Below are positions 17,472 through 26,674 of a stretch of 64,000 nt of DNA, in pieces. The translations under genes were made by a program, and so were the position numbers. The DNA lies in assembly GCF_000576635.1 (NCBI RefSeq), contig NZ_AVFL01000001.1, forward strand, positions 536,067 to 600,066. Reading direction: 5' to 3'. The notes under the pieces were generated by a model. It did not search any database, had not been told where the DNA came from, and saw nothing but the letters and a program-made list of their open reading frames with translations. The first letter of the stretch is position 1. The number at the start of each line of letters is the position of its first letter. The stretch comes from Skermanella stibiiresistens SB22. GTDB lineage: Bacteria; Pseudomonadota; Alphaproteobacteria; Azospirillales; Azospirillaceae.

Positions 17472-19148
17472 TCAGGCCGCCTGTCCGAGCGCCCGGGCCA
17501 CATCGGCCGCCGCCTCGCCATTGGCGCGCAGATCGAGCCTCTCCTGGAGCACCGCCAGCAGGGTCGGCGTCAGGAACGCCGGCAGAGTCGGTCCCAGGTG
17601 GATGCCCTTGATCCCCAGCGCCAGCATCGTCAGCAGCACGGCCGTGGCCTTCTGCTCGAACCACGAGACCATCAGCGACAGCGGCAGGTCGTTGACGCCG
17701 CACTCGAACGCGTCCGCCAGCGCCATGGCGATCTTGATGGCGGAATAGGCGTCGTTGCATTGCCCCAGGTCGAGCAGGCGCGGGATGCCGTCAGCGGTCC
17801 CGCCGATCGTGCCATGATCCTGGTCGTTGATGCGGAACTTGCCGCAGCCCAGCGTCAGCATCACGGTGTCCGCCGGGGCCGCCTCCGCCACCTCGGTGTA
17901 ATAGTTGCGGCCGGGAGCGGCGCCATCGCAGCCGCCGATCAGGAAGAAGCGGCGGATCGCCCCGCTCTTGACCGCGTCGATTACCGTCCCGGCGACACCC
18001 ATCACGGCGTCCCGGGCGAAGCCGATGGTGATCGTCCTCTCTCCATCACCACCACCTCCGACATTCTGGCCAAAACCCGGCGACGCCTTCGCCGCCTGGA
18101 TGACGGGAGAGAAATCCCCGTTGTCAATATGCCGCACGCCGGGCCAGCCGACCGGACCGGCGGTGAAGACGCGGCCCTTGTACGACCGTTGCGGCTCGAT
18201 CAGGCAGTTTGAGGTCAGCACCACCGGACCGGGAAAGGCCGCGAAGTCGGATTGCTGGTCCTGCCACGCGCCGCCGAAGTTGCCGGCCAGATGCGGGTGG
18301 GCCTTCAGCGCCGGATAGGCGTTGGCCGGCAGCAGTTCGCCATGGGTATAGACCAGGATGCCGGTGTCGCGGGTCTGCTCCAGGATACGGGCGAGATCGC
18401 CGAGATCGTGGCCGCTGACCAGGATCGCCTTGCCGGGGACCGGCGTCATGCGGACGACGGTTGGTTCCGGTGTGCCATAGGTGCCGGTGTTGGCCGCGTC
18501 CAGCAACTCCATGACCTTGAGGTTCAGCGTCCCGGTGTCGAGCGCCAGCGCCAGCAGTTCCGCGATGTCGGATGGGTCGCCGGCTAGATCGGACAGGATG
18601 CGCGCGATGCCGGCGTCGATCGCGGGGTCGCGGAAGCCCAGCACGGTGGCGTGGTGGTAATACGCCGCCACTCCCTTCATCCCGTAGAGCACCAGCACCC
18701 GCAAGCCGATCACGTCCTCGCCCACCGTCTCGACCCCGGCGCGCACCCCAAAGGACGCGGCTTCCGCGAGCATCTCGGCGTGGGTGGCGGGCGGCTCGTA
18801 GCGGGCGGGGCCGGGCGGTACGGCGACGGGAGCCATCGCGGCGGCCTTGCCACCCAGCCCGTCGCGCAGCGCCACGGCCTGACGGATCAGCAGTTCGATC
18901 CGCACGGGATTGAAGTTGACGTTGGTCAACGTCGTGAACAGCGCGTGGTGGATGAAGTCGTCCACCTCGGCATCGGTCACGCCCAGGGCGCGCGCCCTGT
19001 GCGAGACCTGCGCCAGCCCCTTCACCGCGTGGATCAGGATGTCCTGAAGGTCGCTGGTGACGGCGTCCTTGCCGCAGGTCCCCTTGAGGGAGTGGCATCC
19101 CGCGACGGCGTCGATGTGCTGGGTCTGCTCGCACTGGTAACAGAACAT
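17472..19148 (-). CDS. hcp: hybrid cluster protein (hydroxylamine/NO reductase)
   Basis: The 558-residue protein opens with [10 protein letters not shown] and the four N-terminal cysteines (Cys3, Cys6, then [11 protein letters not shown]) that bind the proximal Fe-S cluster. Hybrid-cluster ligands are visible in [10 protein letters not shown] (His), [11 protein letters not shown] (Glu and His context), [13 protein letters not shown] and [11 protein letters not shown]. In enterobacteria Hcp reduces NO to N2O and protects against nitrosative stress; hydroxylamine reduction is a weaker activity. It forms an operon with the reductase gene and has a symmetrical FNR-type site upstream. Copies of a dispersed repeat lie on both sides of the pair. 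Confidence 0.95.
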   Translation of the reverse strand: MFCYQCEQTQHIDAVAGCHSLKGTCGKDAVTSDLQDILIHAVKGLAQVSHRARALGVTDAEVDDFIHHALFTTLTNVNFNPVRIELLIRQAVALRDGLGGKAAAMAPVAVPPGPARYEPPATHAEMLAEAASFGVRAGVETVGEDVIGLRVLVLYGMKGVAAYYHHATVLGFRDPAIDAGIARILSDLAGDPSDIAELLALALDTGTLNLKVMELLDAANTGTYGTPEPTVVRMTPVPGKAILVSGHDLGDLARILEQTRDTGILVYTHGELLPANAYPALKAHPHLAGNFGGAWQDQQSDFAAFPGPVVLTSNCLIEPQRSYKGRVFTAGPVGWPGVRHIDNGDFSPVIQAAKASPGFGQNVGGGGDGERTITIGFARDAVMGVAGTVIDAVKSGAIRRFFLIGGCDGAAPGRNYYTEVAEAAPADTVMLTLGCGKFRINDQDHGTIGGTADGIPRLLDLGQCNDAYSAIKIAMALADAFECGVNDLPLSLMVSWFEQKATAVLLTMLALGIKGIHLGPTLPAFLTPTLLAVLQERLDLRANGEAAADVARALGQAA

Positions 19149-19264
19149 GGGAACTCCTGGATCAAGCCGTTTCCGTAAGCGGGTGCGGGTCGGGATCGGG
19201 AATCGTCCTCATCCGCCGCTGTCCGCTGGGTTGGCGGACCCTAGACCGCGCTGGCGGCCGGCCA

Positions 19265-19280
19265 CTTGACCGCGGTCAAG
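19265..19280. promoter_or_regulatory. FNR/NnrR-type operator upstream of hcp
   Basis: CTTGACCGCGGTCAAG is a perfect 16-bp palindrome containing TTGAC-N4-GTCAA, close to the FNR consensus TTGAT-N4-ATCAA. It is 117 bp before the hcp start codon. Crp-Fnr regulators commonly drive hcp under low oxygen or NO. An FNR homologue is encoded at 42714-43451 in this window. Confidence 0.6.
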
Positions 19281-19365
19281 CGCCGGAGAAGGATCACGCG
19301 ATCATGGACTTGACGGGAGTGACTTCACGCATCGACCTTGCTCCAGCCGTCGCCGTGAAAGATTC

Positions 19366-19496
19366 TTCAACACGGATGGAGAGGATTCACAGGATGGACA
19401 CGGATTCCACGACGTCGATCCCGATCCGGTTCGCAGGCGTGCGTCAGGATGGTCCGATCTGTGTCCATCCAGTCAATCCTCTTTATCTGTGTTGAA
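19366..19496. repeat. 131-bp dispersed element with long inverted ends
   Basis: The ends are imperfect inverted repeats of about 35 bp: CTTCAACACGGATGGAGAGG on the left and, on the right, the complement of a sequence ending TCTTTATCTGTGTTGAA. The RNA could fold into a long hairpin. A truncated second copy lies at 16258-16352. No transposase is present, so it may be a non-autonomous (MITE-like) element or a REP-family sequence. It lies between the hcp promoter and ctpA. Confidence 0.75.
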
Positions 19497-19670
19497 AGAG
19501 CCTCCACCCGCTCCAACCCATCAAAATTCCAGAGCCTCCCGCACCCGCGTGGCCGAAATACCGCGCCACGAAACCATCACGACTCGGACACAATATCACA
19601 CCAAATTTTAACCTTAAGCTCGATAGGCTTGGCTCATGCCCCAGCGTTCTCGTGGATAAGGAATGCGCTC

Positions 19671-20939
19671 ATGAGCCGGACCCGCGTCGCCCTCGGCGCC
19701 TCGCTGCTTCTGTTCACCCCGCTTCAAGCGTGGGGGCAGGCGGCGGTCGAGGCGAATTCCGTCTCCGACGAGGAGACGTCGCAGGCCAAGGCGCTGGAGT
19801 TGTTCAAGACCGCGTTCACCCAGCTGCGCGGTGGCTTTGTCGATCAAGTCGACGCCGAAAAGCTGGTCGAATCCGCGATCAACGGCCTGCTGACCTCGCT
19901 CGACCCGCATTCCAAATACCTCAACGCCGAGCGCTACACCGAGAACAAGGCGCAGAACAACGGCGAGTTCGGTGGTGTCGGTGTCGAGATGGCGGTCGAG
20001 AACGGGTTGGTGAAGGTCCTGGCCCCGATCGAGGACTCGCCTGCCTTCCGCGCCGGGGTGCTGGCCGGCGACCTGTTCACCCACATCAACGGCGAGCCGG
20101 TGCGCGGCGTCACGCTGGCCGAGGCGATGGACCGCATGCGCGGCGGCATCGGCACGCCGCTGTCGCTGACCATCCAGCGCGGTCCCGAGGGCAAGACCTT
20201 CGACCTGACGCTGGTGCGGGAACTGGTCAAGAGCCCAGCGGTGCGCTGGCGCCGTGAAGGCGACGTCGGCTACATCAAGATCAGCGGCTTCACCCAGCAG
20301 ACCCAGCCCGGCCTGGAAAAGGCGTTGATGGCGCTGGACGCGGAACTGGGCCCCCGCCTGACCGGCTACGTCCTCGACCTGCGCGACAATCCGGGTGGTT
20401 TGGTCAAGCAGGCGATCTCGGTCTGCGACACATTCCTCGACCAGGGCGAGATCGTCTCCACCCGAGGCCGCAGCACCCCATCGGAACGGCACTATTGGGC
20501 GACCCCCGGCGATCTCGCCCGCGGCAAGCCGATCGTCATGATCGTCAATGGCCGCAGCGCCTCCGCGTCGGAGATCGTCGCCGGCGCGCTCCAGGATCAG
20601 CGGCGCGCGGTGATCCTGGGCAGCCAGACCTTCGGCAAGGGTTCCGTCCAGACCATCACGCCGCTGTCGAACCGCGGGGCGACGCGGATGACGACGGCGC
20701 GCTACTACACGCCGTCGGGCCGCTCGATCCAGGCGCTCGGCATCACGCCCGACGTGCTGGTCGACGCCGCCCGCGTCACGCCGGTCCAGTCATCCGCCAC
20801 GGGCGGCGCGGACCAAGCGAACCCAGCCAAGCCGGTCGACTACCAGCTGACCCGCGCGCTCGACATCCTGCGCGGCGCCGCCCTGTTCGCCCAGCCGCCC
20901 GCTTCAGCGTCCCAGCAGGCGCAACTGCTGATCCCCTAA
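19671..20939 (+). CDS. C-terminal processing peptidase (S41) with PDZ domain
   Basis: The 422-residue periplasmic protease starts with a signal peptide (LGASLLLFTPLQAWGQA). A CTP N-terminal region (SLDPHSKYL) is followed by a PDZ domain (NNGEFGGVGVEM ... FRAGVLAGD) and the S41 catalytic core: VLDLRDNPGG, the nucleophile Ser in NGRSASASEIVAGALQD and the general-base Lys in TFGKGSVQT. Family members trim C-termini of envelope proteins and peptidoglycan enzymes. It converges on the lytic transglycosylase 10 bp away. The frame is open upstream, but the signal peptide fixes the start at 19671. Confidence 0.92.
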   Translation: MSRTRVALGASLLLFTPLQAWGQAAVEANSVSDEETSQAKALELFKTAFTQLRGGFVDQVDAEKLVESAINGLLTSLDPHSKYLNAERYTENKAQNNGEFGGVGVEMAVENGLVKVLAPIEDSPAFRAGVLAGDLFTHINGEPVRGVTLAEAMDRMRGGIGTPLSLTIQRGPEGKTFDLTLVRELVKSPAVRWRREGDVGYIKISGFTQQTQPGLEKALMALDAELGPRLTGYVLDLRDNPGGLVKQAISVCDTFLDQGEIVSTRGRSTPSERHYWATPGDLARGKPIVMIVNGRSASASEIVAGALQDQRRAVILGSQTFGKGSVQTITPLSNRGATRMTTARYYTPSGRSIQALGITPDVLVDAARVTPVQSSATGGADQANPAKPVDYQLTRALDILRGAALFAQPPASASQQAQLLIP

Positions 20940-20949
20940 GGCGCCGTCA

Positions 20950-22248
20950 TCACGACGCCGAACCGGCGGTCCGCAGGCGGTCCAGCAGCGAGCTTGACGC
21001 GAAGCCGTCGGCTGGCAGCTTTTGGGATTTCTGGAAGCTCCGGATCGCCGAGCGGGTGTTGGCGCCGATGATGCCGTCGGGCGTGCCGACCGGCAAGCCC
21101 CGCGCTCCCAGCAGGCGCTGCATCTCGAACCGCTCGTCGCGGCTGAGCGGGCGTTCGTCGCGCGGCCAGCCGCCCTGGATTCCGGGCCGGCCCGCCATCC
21201 GGTCGGAGAGATAGGAGATCGCCAGCGCGTAGCTGCTGGAGTTGTTGTAGCGCAGTATGGAGCGGAAGTTGTTCATCACCAGGAAGGCGGCACCCCGGTT
21301 GCCGGCCGGCAACAGGATCGAGGCGTCGGCCTGATCGGGCAGGGGCCGCGTCCCGGAAGCCTGCCGAACGCCAAGCCTCCGCCACTCCGCGATGGGCTTC
21401 CTGACCGACATGTCCGCCTGTTCATAATCGAACCCCGGTGGCAGCACGGCCTCCGCTCCCCACGCCTCGCCGGGGCGCCAGCCGACGTCGTGGAGATATC
21501 CGGCGGTCGAGCCGAACACGTCGGGCAGGCTGGTCCACAGGTCGCGCCGGCCGTCGCCGTCGCGGTCGACGGCGTGGCTGGCGTATGTCGTCGGAATGAA
21601 CTGGGTATGGCCCATGGCTCCCGCCCAGGACCCCACCAGCCGGCCACCCGGCGCGTCGCCCCGGTCGATGATGCGGAGCGCCTCGATCAACTGCTCGCGC
21701 CAGAAATCGGCGCGGCGGCCGTGCCACGCCAGCGTCGCCAGCGCCTCGACCACGTTGTAGCTACCCATGTTCTGGCCGAAATTGCTCTCCATCGCCCAGA
21801 TCGCGACGACGACTTCGGCCGGGACGCCATAGTCGTTCTCGACACCCGCCAACAGGCCGCGCTGGACGCCCAACTGGTCACGGCCCCGGTTGACCCGCGT
21901 GTCGTTCAGCGCGCTGTCGAGATAGGCCCAGACCGGCCGGGTGAACTCCGGCTGGCTGCTATCGGAGGCCAGCACCTCCGGCAGCACGCGAAGCCCGGAC
22001 AGGCTGCCGTCCAAGGTCGCCTGCTTGATCCCGGCCGCGCGGGCCTCGGACCGGAAACCGGCCAGCCATGTCGCGAAGTCGGCTTCCTGCGCCATCGGAT
22101 CGGGCGTCAGCGGGGCGGACTGGTCGGCGGCACCGGGAGGAGGCTTGGTGCCGGGGATGGGCAAGGGCTCGCCACCGGCGCTCGAACAGCCGGCCGCCGC
22201 CACGACCGCGGCGGCCAGAATCATGATGTGCGAAGTCTTCAGTCCCAT
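20950..22248 (-). CDS. MltB-type lytic murein transglycosylase lipoprotein
   Basis: The 432-residue protein begins with a lipoprotein signal (ILAAAVVAAAGCSS; lipobox AAGC). After a proline-rich linker comes the MltB fold: FATWLAGFRSEARAAGI, the catalytic Glu in VAIWAMESNFGQNMGSYNV, SWAGAMGHTQFIPTTY and DGDGRRDLW. The C-terminus has a peptidoglycan-binding domain (LLGARGLPVGTPDGIIGANTR region). It cleaves glycan strands to 1,6-anhydromuramyl products. The ATG at 22248 was chosen to place the lipobox near the N-terminus. Confidence 0.9.
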   Translation of the reverse strand: MGLKTSHIMILAAAVVAAAGCSSAGGEPLPIPGTKPPPGAADQSAPLTPDPMAQEADFATWLAGFRSEARAAGIKQATLDGSLSGLRVLPEVLASDSSQPEFTRPVWAYLDSALNDTRVNRGRDQLGVQRGLLAGVENDYGVPAEVVVAIWAMESNFGQNMGSYNVVEALATLAWHGRRADFWREQLIEALRIIDRGDAPGGRLVGSWAGAMGHTQFIPTTYASHAVDRDGDGRRDLWTSLPDVFGSTAGYLHDVGWRPGEAWGAEAVLPPGFDYEQADMSVRKPIAEWRRLGVRQASGTRPLPDQADASILLPAGNRGAAFLVMNNFRSILRYNNSSSYALAISYLSDRMAGRPGIQGGWPRDERPLSRDERFEMQRLLGARGLPVGTPDGIIGANTRSAIRSFQKSQKLPADGFASSSLLDRLRTAGSAS

Positions 22249-22656
22249 GCGCCGATCCGCTGTTGCACCCCCGGGCGCCCCACGTCGAAGCGGGACCGCC
22301 AAAGGGTTCCTGTTATCAGAAGTACTCAATAGAGATGTTCGGGTCGACACACAAGCGCCGCCGGCCGCGTCACGGCCTACCCCGATCCTGTCACTTTCGG
22401 TCGATTATCCATCATTTCCGGATAGATCCGTGATGTGGGTCACAGGAACCAAGGCGCCACCGCGGCATCTTGCGCCCTGTCACGGGTCAGCCGAATGGGC
22501 TATGTTGCAACGCGGCACCAGGTTACGGGAAAGTGTAGCATCTGGCTTTTGGTTGAAACGACCTTGGCCTGAATTTGATGTATCTATCATCAGGCAACGT
22601 TTTTCTTGGGCATGGTCATGGCACGGCGGTCGAGCGGGAGTAACGGGGTTTCCAAG
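22249..22656. other. 408-bp intergenic region with one terminator-like hairpin
   Basis: No gene was seen. At 22567-22604 GCCTGA pairs with TCAGGC, with an inner TGAT/ATCA pair, and a run of five T residues follows four bases later. It would act on rightward transcripts and could be an attenuator ahead of the small membrane protein and fdhD. The rest probably holds promoters of the divergent transglycosylase and fdhD units. Confidence 0.35.
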
Positions 22657-22776
22657 ATGGACAGTTTCGGCAAGGATTGGGCACGGTGGTCGGTCGGCGA
22701 GCGGTATACCGCGATCGCCGTGGTCGCGGCTTCGCTGATCGGCGTTGCGACCCACTTCCTGCTCGACGTCATCTGA
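22657..22776 (+). CDS. putative 39-residue membrane protein
   Basis: A short open frame encodes MDSFGKDWARWSVGERYTAI followed by one hydrophobic helix (AVVAASLIGVATHFLLDVI). It has the amphipathic start and single membrane segment typical of real small proteins, and lies 66 bp before fdhD on the same strand. There is no strong ribosome site, so the call is tentative. Function unknown. Confidence 0.45.
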   Translation: MDSFGKDWARWSVGERYTAIAVVAASLIGVATHFLLDVI

Positions 22777-22842
22777 CCATTTTCCACGCCGACGGCGGCG
22801 TGGCGCTTGCCTGAAGGGGGGGGGCCGAACTAGGCTCGCCCC

Positions 22843-23739
22843 ATGGAACATGCTCCCCTTGAAGAGTTTCTGGTCCGCCCGGACCCGACCGATCCGCGCC
22901 TGACCAAGCGGGTCACCGGCATCGACCAGACCGGCGCCCCGATCGAGACCTCCGTCACCGTCGAACGCCCCCTAACCCTGTTCCTCAACGGACAGGAGAT
23001 CGTCACCATGATGACGATCTGCGACTATCCAGAATATTTGGCGCTGGGCTATCTTCTCAACCAGAACATGCTGCGGACCGACGACCGCGTCACCGACATC
23101 GTCTACGACGACGAGATCGAGACAGTGGTGGTCCGGACCGAGCGGCCGACCGATTTCGAACAGAAGCTGAAGAAAAAGACTCTGACCTCGGGTTGTGCCC
23201 AAGGCACCGTGTTCGGCGACCTGATGGAGAAGTTCGGCGATATCCGGCTTTCCACCACGGCGCGGCTCAAGACCTCGTGGCTCGCCACCCTGACGCGCAA
23301 GATCAACACCGCTCCCAGCCTCTACCTGGAGGCCGGCGCCATCCATGGCTGCGTGCTGGCGCAAGGGGACAGGGTGCTGGTCTACATGGAGGATGTCGGC
23401 CGCCACAACGCCGTGGACAAGGTCGCCGGCTACATGTGGCGCCACGGCCTGACGCCAGAGGACAAGATCTTCTACACGACCGGGCGCCTGACCTCGGAGA
23501 TGGTGATCAAGACCGTCCAGATGGGGATCCCGATCCTGGTGTCGCGCAGCGGCTTCACCGCCTGGGGCGTCGAGTTGGCGCGCGAGGCTGGCCTGACCCT
23601 GATTGGCCGCGCGCGGGGCCGCCGCTTCGTCGCCCTGGCCGGGGAGGATCGAATCGAGTTCGATCTGGCTCCAACGGCGGGGGAGGACGAACCCTCCAGC
23701 CACCGCCGCAAGGGGAGCCGCGACGATGAGCGCGACTAG
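22843..23739 (+). CDS. fdhD: formate dehydrogenase accessory sulfurtransferase FdhD
   Basis: The 298-residue protein resembles FdhD, which passes sulfur from IscS to the bis-MGD cofactor of formate dehydrogenase. Visible signatures include ERPLTLFLNGQEIVTMM, YLALGYLLNQ, VYMEDVGRHNAVDKVAGY and TTGRLTSEMVIKT, ILVSRSGFTAWGVELA. The sulfur-transfer loop reads LTSGCAQGT, with a single Cys instead of the C-x2-C of the E. coli enzyme; single-Cys versions of this loop occur in the family. The C-terminus has a charged extension. It overlaps mobA by 14 bp, in line with a shared role in molybdenum cofactor maturation. No formate dehydrogenase is in the window. Confidence 0.92.
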   Translation: MEHAPLEEFLVRPDPTDPRLTKRVTGIDQTGAPIETSVTVERPLTLFLNGQEIVTMMTICDYPEYLALGYLLNQNMLRTDDRVTDIVYDDEIETVVVRTERPTDFEQKLKKKTLTSGCAQGTVFGDLMEKFGDIRLSTTARLKTSWLATLTRKINTAPSLYLEAGAIHGCVLAQGDRVLVYMEDVGRHNAVDKVAGYMWRHGLTPEDKIFYTTGRLTSEMVIKTVQMGIPILVSRSGFTAWGVELAREAGLTLIGRARGRRFVALAGEDRIEFDLAPTAGEDEPSSHRRKGSRDDERD

Positions 23740-24361
23740 GACACCGGATGTCATCGGGGTGCTTCTGGCCGGCGGGTTGTCGCGCCGGATGGGCGGCGGC
23801 GACAAGACGCTCCGGCTCCTGGCGGGACACTCCATCCTCGACCGGGTGATCGACCGCGTCCGGCCGCAGGTCGGGACGCTGATCCTGAACGCCAACGGCG
23901 ATCCCGCCCGTTTCGCCGGGAGCAATCTGGAGGTGGTGGCCGACGGGGTGCCGGACTACGCCGGACCGCTGGCGGGAGTCCTGACAGGGCTGGACTGGGC
24001 GGCGGAGCACGCGCCCGGCGCCCGCTGGGTCGCCAGCTTCGCGACCGACGCGCCTTTCCAGCCGACCGACTTGGTGGAACGGCTGCTGGCCGCCGTGGAG
24101 CGGGACGGCGCCGACATGGCCTGCGCCCGCTCGGATGGCCGGGAGCACCCCGTGTTCGGGGTGTGGCCGGTCCATCTGCGCCACGACCTGCGCCGCGCCA
24201 TGGTTGAGGAGGGCCTGCGCAAGGTCGATGTCTGGACCGCGCGGTATCGGCTGGCGGTCGCCGAGTTCGACACCGATCCGGTCGATCCTTTCTTCAACAC
24301 CAACCGCCCCGACGACCTTGCCGAGGCGGAGCGGCTGATCGCGGACGGTTTGGTTGCCTAA
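23726..24361 (+). CDS. mobA: molybdenum cofactor guanylyltransferase MobA
   Basis: The 211-residue enzyme adds GMP to molybdopterin to make the MGD cofactor. The nucleotide-binding start is VLLAGGLSRRMGGGDK with the characteristic Lys; LILNANGD, the DYAGPLAGVLTGLDWA loop, FATDAPFQPTDLV and FNTNRPDDL follow as in the family. Its start overlaps the end of fdhD by 14 bp. Confidence 0.93.
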   Translation: MSATRTPDVIGVLLAGGLSRRMGGGDKTLRLLAGHSILDRVIDRVRPQVGTLILNANGDPARFAGSNLEVVADGVPDYAGPLAGVLTGLDWAAEHAPGARWVASFATDAPFQPTDLVERLLAAVERDGADMACARSDGREHPVFGVWPVHLRHDLRRAMVEEGLRKVDVWTARYRLAVAEFDTDPVDPFFNTNRPDDLAEAERLIADGLVA

Positions 24362-24738
24362 TGCCGCGCCGTGGCGGCGATCAGCCGATCCAGATCGCTG
24401 ATCCGGTAAGGCTTGGTCAGCCAGCTTGATGAGCCGACCGGCGTCTCGTCGCGGCCGGCCTCGATGATCCCGTCGATCGCGTTGCCGCGGCAGACAACCA
24501 CCGTGATGCCGAGCCGGCCTGAGATCTCGCGGGCGGCGTCGACGCCCTCGCCGGGCGCCGTCAGGCCGCCATCGACCAAGGCCACGTCCGGGCGGTGCAG
24601 TTCCGCCAGCCGCACCGCGTCGGGGGCGGAGTCGGCCCAGGCGCAGACCTCGTAGCCGAAGTCCATCAGCCCGAAGCGCACGGCCCAAGCGATCAGGGGA
24701 TCATTCTCCGCGACGATCAAACGGGTTTTATGGTCCAT
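24358..24738 (-). CDS. single-domain response regulator
   Basis: The 126-residue protein is a stand-alone receiver. Acidic residues AENDPLIAW, the phospho-acceptor Asp in DVALVDGGLTAPG and the conserved Lys in WLTKPYRISDLD are visible. The usual Thr/Ser switch position falls in VVVCRGNA. There is no output domain and no adjacent kinase; it may serve as phosphate sink or act by protein contact. It converges on mobA with a 4-bp overlap. The start MDHKTRL at 24738 was chosen over an upstream in-frame codon because receiver homology begins there. Confidence 0.8.
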   Translation of the reverse strand: MDHKTRLIVAENDPLIAWAVRFGLMDFGYEVCAWADSAPDAVRLAELHRPDVALVDGGLTAPGEGVDAAREISGRLGITVVVCRGNAIDGIIEAGRDETPVGSSSWLTKPYRISDLDRLIAATARH

Positions 24739-25105
24739 ATCTTGCCTCCACAGGGGCGACCGACCCAAGCCGTATGGTAATCCCTATATCTTGGGTGCTT
24801 CAATCAAGCTCAACGATATACGGGGTCATTTGTGTCATGGAGCATCCGGATTTCCGCCGGCGCGCTCCAACGAACCGCTGGCGATCCGCTGGATGGGAAC
24901 TACCACGCCCATCCGGAAATGGCAAAATCCGGTATGTCCGATTTATTGTAGGTAATTCGTCCAGGGAAGACGGAAGCCGATGGCGTGGCCCAAGGGCCTT
25001 GACCGACCCATCCCGACAAGCGAGCATCATGCCGCACCGCCGAAGCCCACCCAAGGGCCAAAAAGGCGGATCAGGGCTTCACGAAGACCGACAGGGGATG
25101 TGTTG
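24739..25105. other. 367-bp intergenic region upstream of the TRAP operon
   Basis: No gene was found. The region separates the leftward receiver gene from the rightward dctP and must hold both promoters; it is more AT-rich near 24775-24840 and 24925-24965. No recognisable operator or riboswitch was seen. Confidence 0.4.
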
Positions 25106-26074
25106 ATGCGACGTTTGGTGACCGCCGCCGCGATGGCCGCGACCTTGATGATGTCCGCGACCGCTTGGGCGCAGACCAAGTGGGATTTGCCAACCGCCTA
25201 TCCCGATGGCAACTTCCATACCCAGACGCTGCGCTGGTTCGCCGACGAGGTCCGGAAAGCGACCGACGGGCAACTCGACATCACGCTCCACAGCAACGCC
25301 TCGCTGTTCAAGATGCCGGAGATCAAGCGGGCGGTTCAGACCGGCCAGGTCCCGGCGGGGGAGATCCTGCTGTCGGCCTATGGCAACGAGGATCCAATAT
25401 TCGAGGCCGACGCCATCCCGTTCCTCGCGGCGGGGTATCCGGCGGCCCGCGAGCTCTACGAGGCGCAGAAGCCGTTGCTGGAGAAGCGCCTCGGCGACCA
25501 GGGCATCAGGCTGCTCTATTCGGTCGCGTGGCCGGGTCAGGGCATCTACACCAAGCGGGAGATCGCCAAGATCGCGGACTTCCGCGGCATCAAGTTCCGC
25601 GCCTACAACGCCGCGACGGCGCGGCTGGCCGAGTTGCTGGGCGCCGCTCCCACCACCGTCCAGCAGGCCGAGGTTCCGCAGGCCTTCGCGACCGGCGTGG
25701 TCGACGCCATGATCACGTCCGGGGCCACCGGCGTGGACGTCAAGGCTTGGGAGTTCTCCAAGTTCTACTACGACACCTCGGCGATGCACCCGCGCAACAT
25801 CGTGATGGTCGGCGAGCGCGCGTGGCGCCGCCTGCCGGACGATGTCAGGACCCGCGTGCTGGAGATCGCCGCCAAGGCCGAGGAGCGCGGCTGGCGGGAG
25901 AGCGAGCGGATCGCCGAGGACACCAAGAAGACCATGGGCCAGAATGGCTTGACCATCGTCCAGCCGTCCGACGCCCTGATGACGGACGTGCGCGCCGTCG
26001 GTTCCACCATGATCGAGGAATGGGTGACAAAGGCCGGTCCGGACGGCCGCAAGATCGCGGACGCGTTGAAGTAG
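25106..26074 (+). CDS. TRAP transporter solute-binding protein (DctP family)
   Basis: The 322-residue periplasmic protein has a signal peptide ending in ATAWA-Q. The mature part matches the DctP family: WDLPTAYPDGNFHTQTLRWF, VQTGQVPAGEI, YTKREIAKIADFRGIKFRAYN with the substrate carboxylate-binding Arg, and VDAMITSGATGVDVKAWEF. It captures an organic acid for the DctQM membrane pair encoded next. The linked pxpBC genes suggest 5-oxoproline or a related compound, which is inference. Confidence 0.9.
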   Translation: MRRLVTAAAMAATLMMSATAWAQTKWDLPTAYPDGNFHTQTLRWFADEVRKATDGQLDITLHSNASLFKMPEIKRAVQTGQVPAGEILLSAYGNEDPIFEADAIPFLAAGYPAARELYEAQKPLLEKRLGDQGIRLLYSVAWPGQGIYTKREIAKIADFRGIKFRAYNAATARLAELLGAAPTTVQQAEVPQAFATGVVDAMITSGATGVDVKAWEFSKFYYDTSAMHPRNIVMVGERAWRRLPDDVRTRVLEIAAKAEERGWRESERIAEDTKKTMGQNGLTIVQPSDALMTDVRAVGSTMIEEWVTKAGPDGRKIADALK

Positions 26075-26090
26075 CGGCGGGAAAGCGTCG

Positions 26091-26642
26091 ATGCGGACCC
26101 TCCTGGACGGCCTCTACAAGCTGTGCGGCTGGCTGGCGGCGTTCTTCCTGGTCGCCGTCGGCGTCCTGATCCTGCTCCAGATCGGTGGCCGGCTGTTCGG
26201 CGTGCTGATCCCCTCGACCGACGACTTGGCGGGCTTCGCCATGGCCGCTTCGTCGTTCCTGGGACTGGCCTACGCGCTCAGGGTTGGCGGCCACATCCGC
26301 GTCAGCTTGGTGCTCCAGCGGTTGCATGGCCGACCGCGCCGCTGGGCCGAGTTGTGGTGCCTCGGCTCGGCCAGCCTGCTGACCGGCTACTTCGCCTTCT
26401 ACAGCGCCGACATGACCCGGGAGTTCATCACCTTCGGCGATCTCTCGCCGGGACTGTTGCCGATCCCGCTTTGGATACCCCAGAGCACCATGACCATCGG
26501 CCTCGTCCTGATCTGCGTCGCCTTGGTCGACGATTTGGTCGCGGTGGCGCGGGGCGGCGACCCCAGCTACGAGGGCGCCGAGGGCGAGTTGCTCGAGTCC
26601 GAGAAGCTGGCGACGACGGCTTCTCCCGGCCCCGACACCTGA
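26091..26642 (+). CDS. TRAP transporter small permease (DctQ)
   Basis: The 183-residue protein has four predicted helices and the DctQ pattern: LLQIGGRLFG, TDDLAGFAMAASSFLGLAYALRVGGHIRV, and PLWIPQSTMTIGLVLICVALVDDL. It lies 16 bp after dctP. It forms the membrane complex with the large permease. Confidence 0.9.
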   Translation: MRTLLDGLYKLCGWLAAFFLVAVGVLILLQIGGRLFGVLIPSTDDLAGFAMAASSFLGLAYALRVGGHIRVSLVLQRLHGRPRRWAELWCLGSASLLTGYFAFYSADMTREFITFGDLSPGLLPIPLWIPQSTMTIGLVLICVALVDDLVAVARGGDPSYEGAEGELLESEKLATTASPGPDT

Positions 26643-26674
26643 ACCCTGGGACCTAACTTGGGAAGGCCGCGCGC

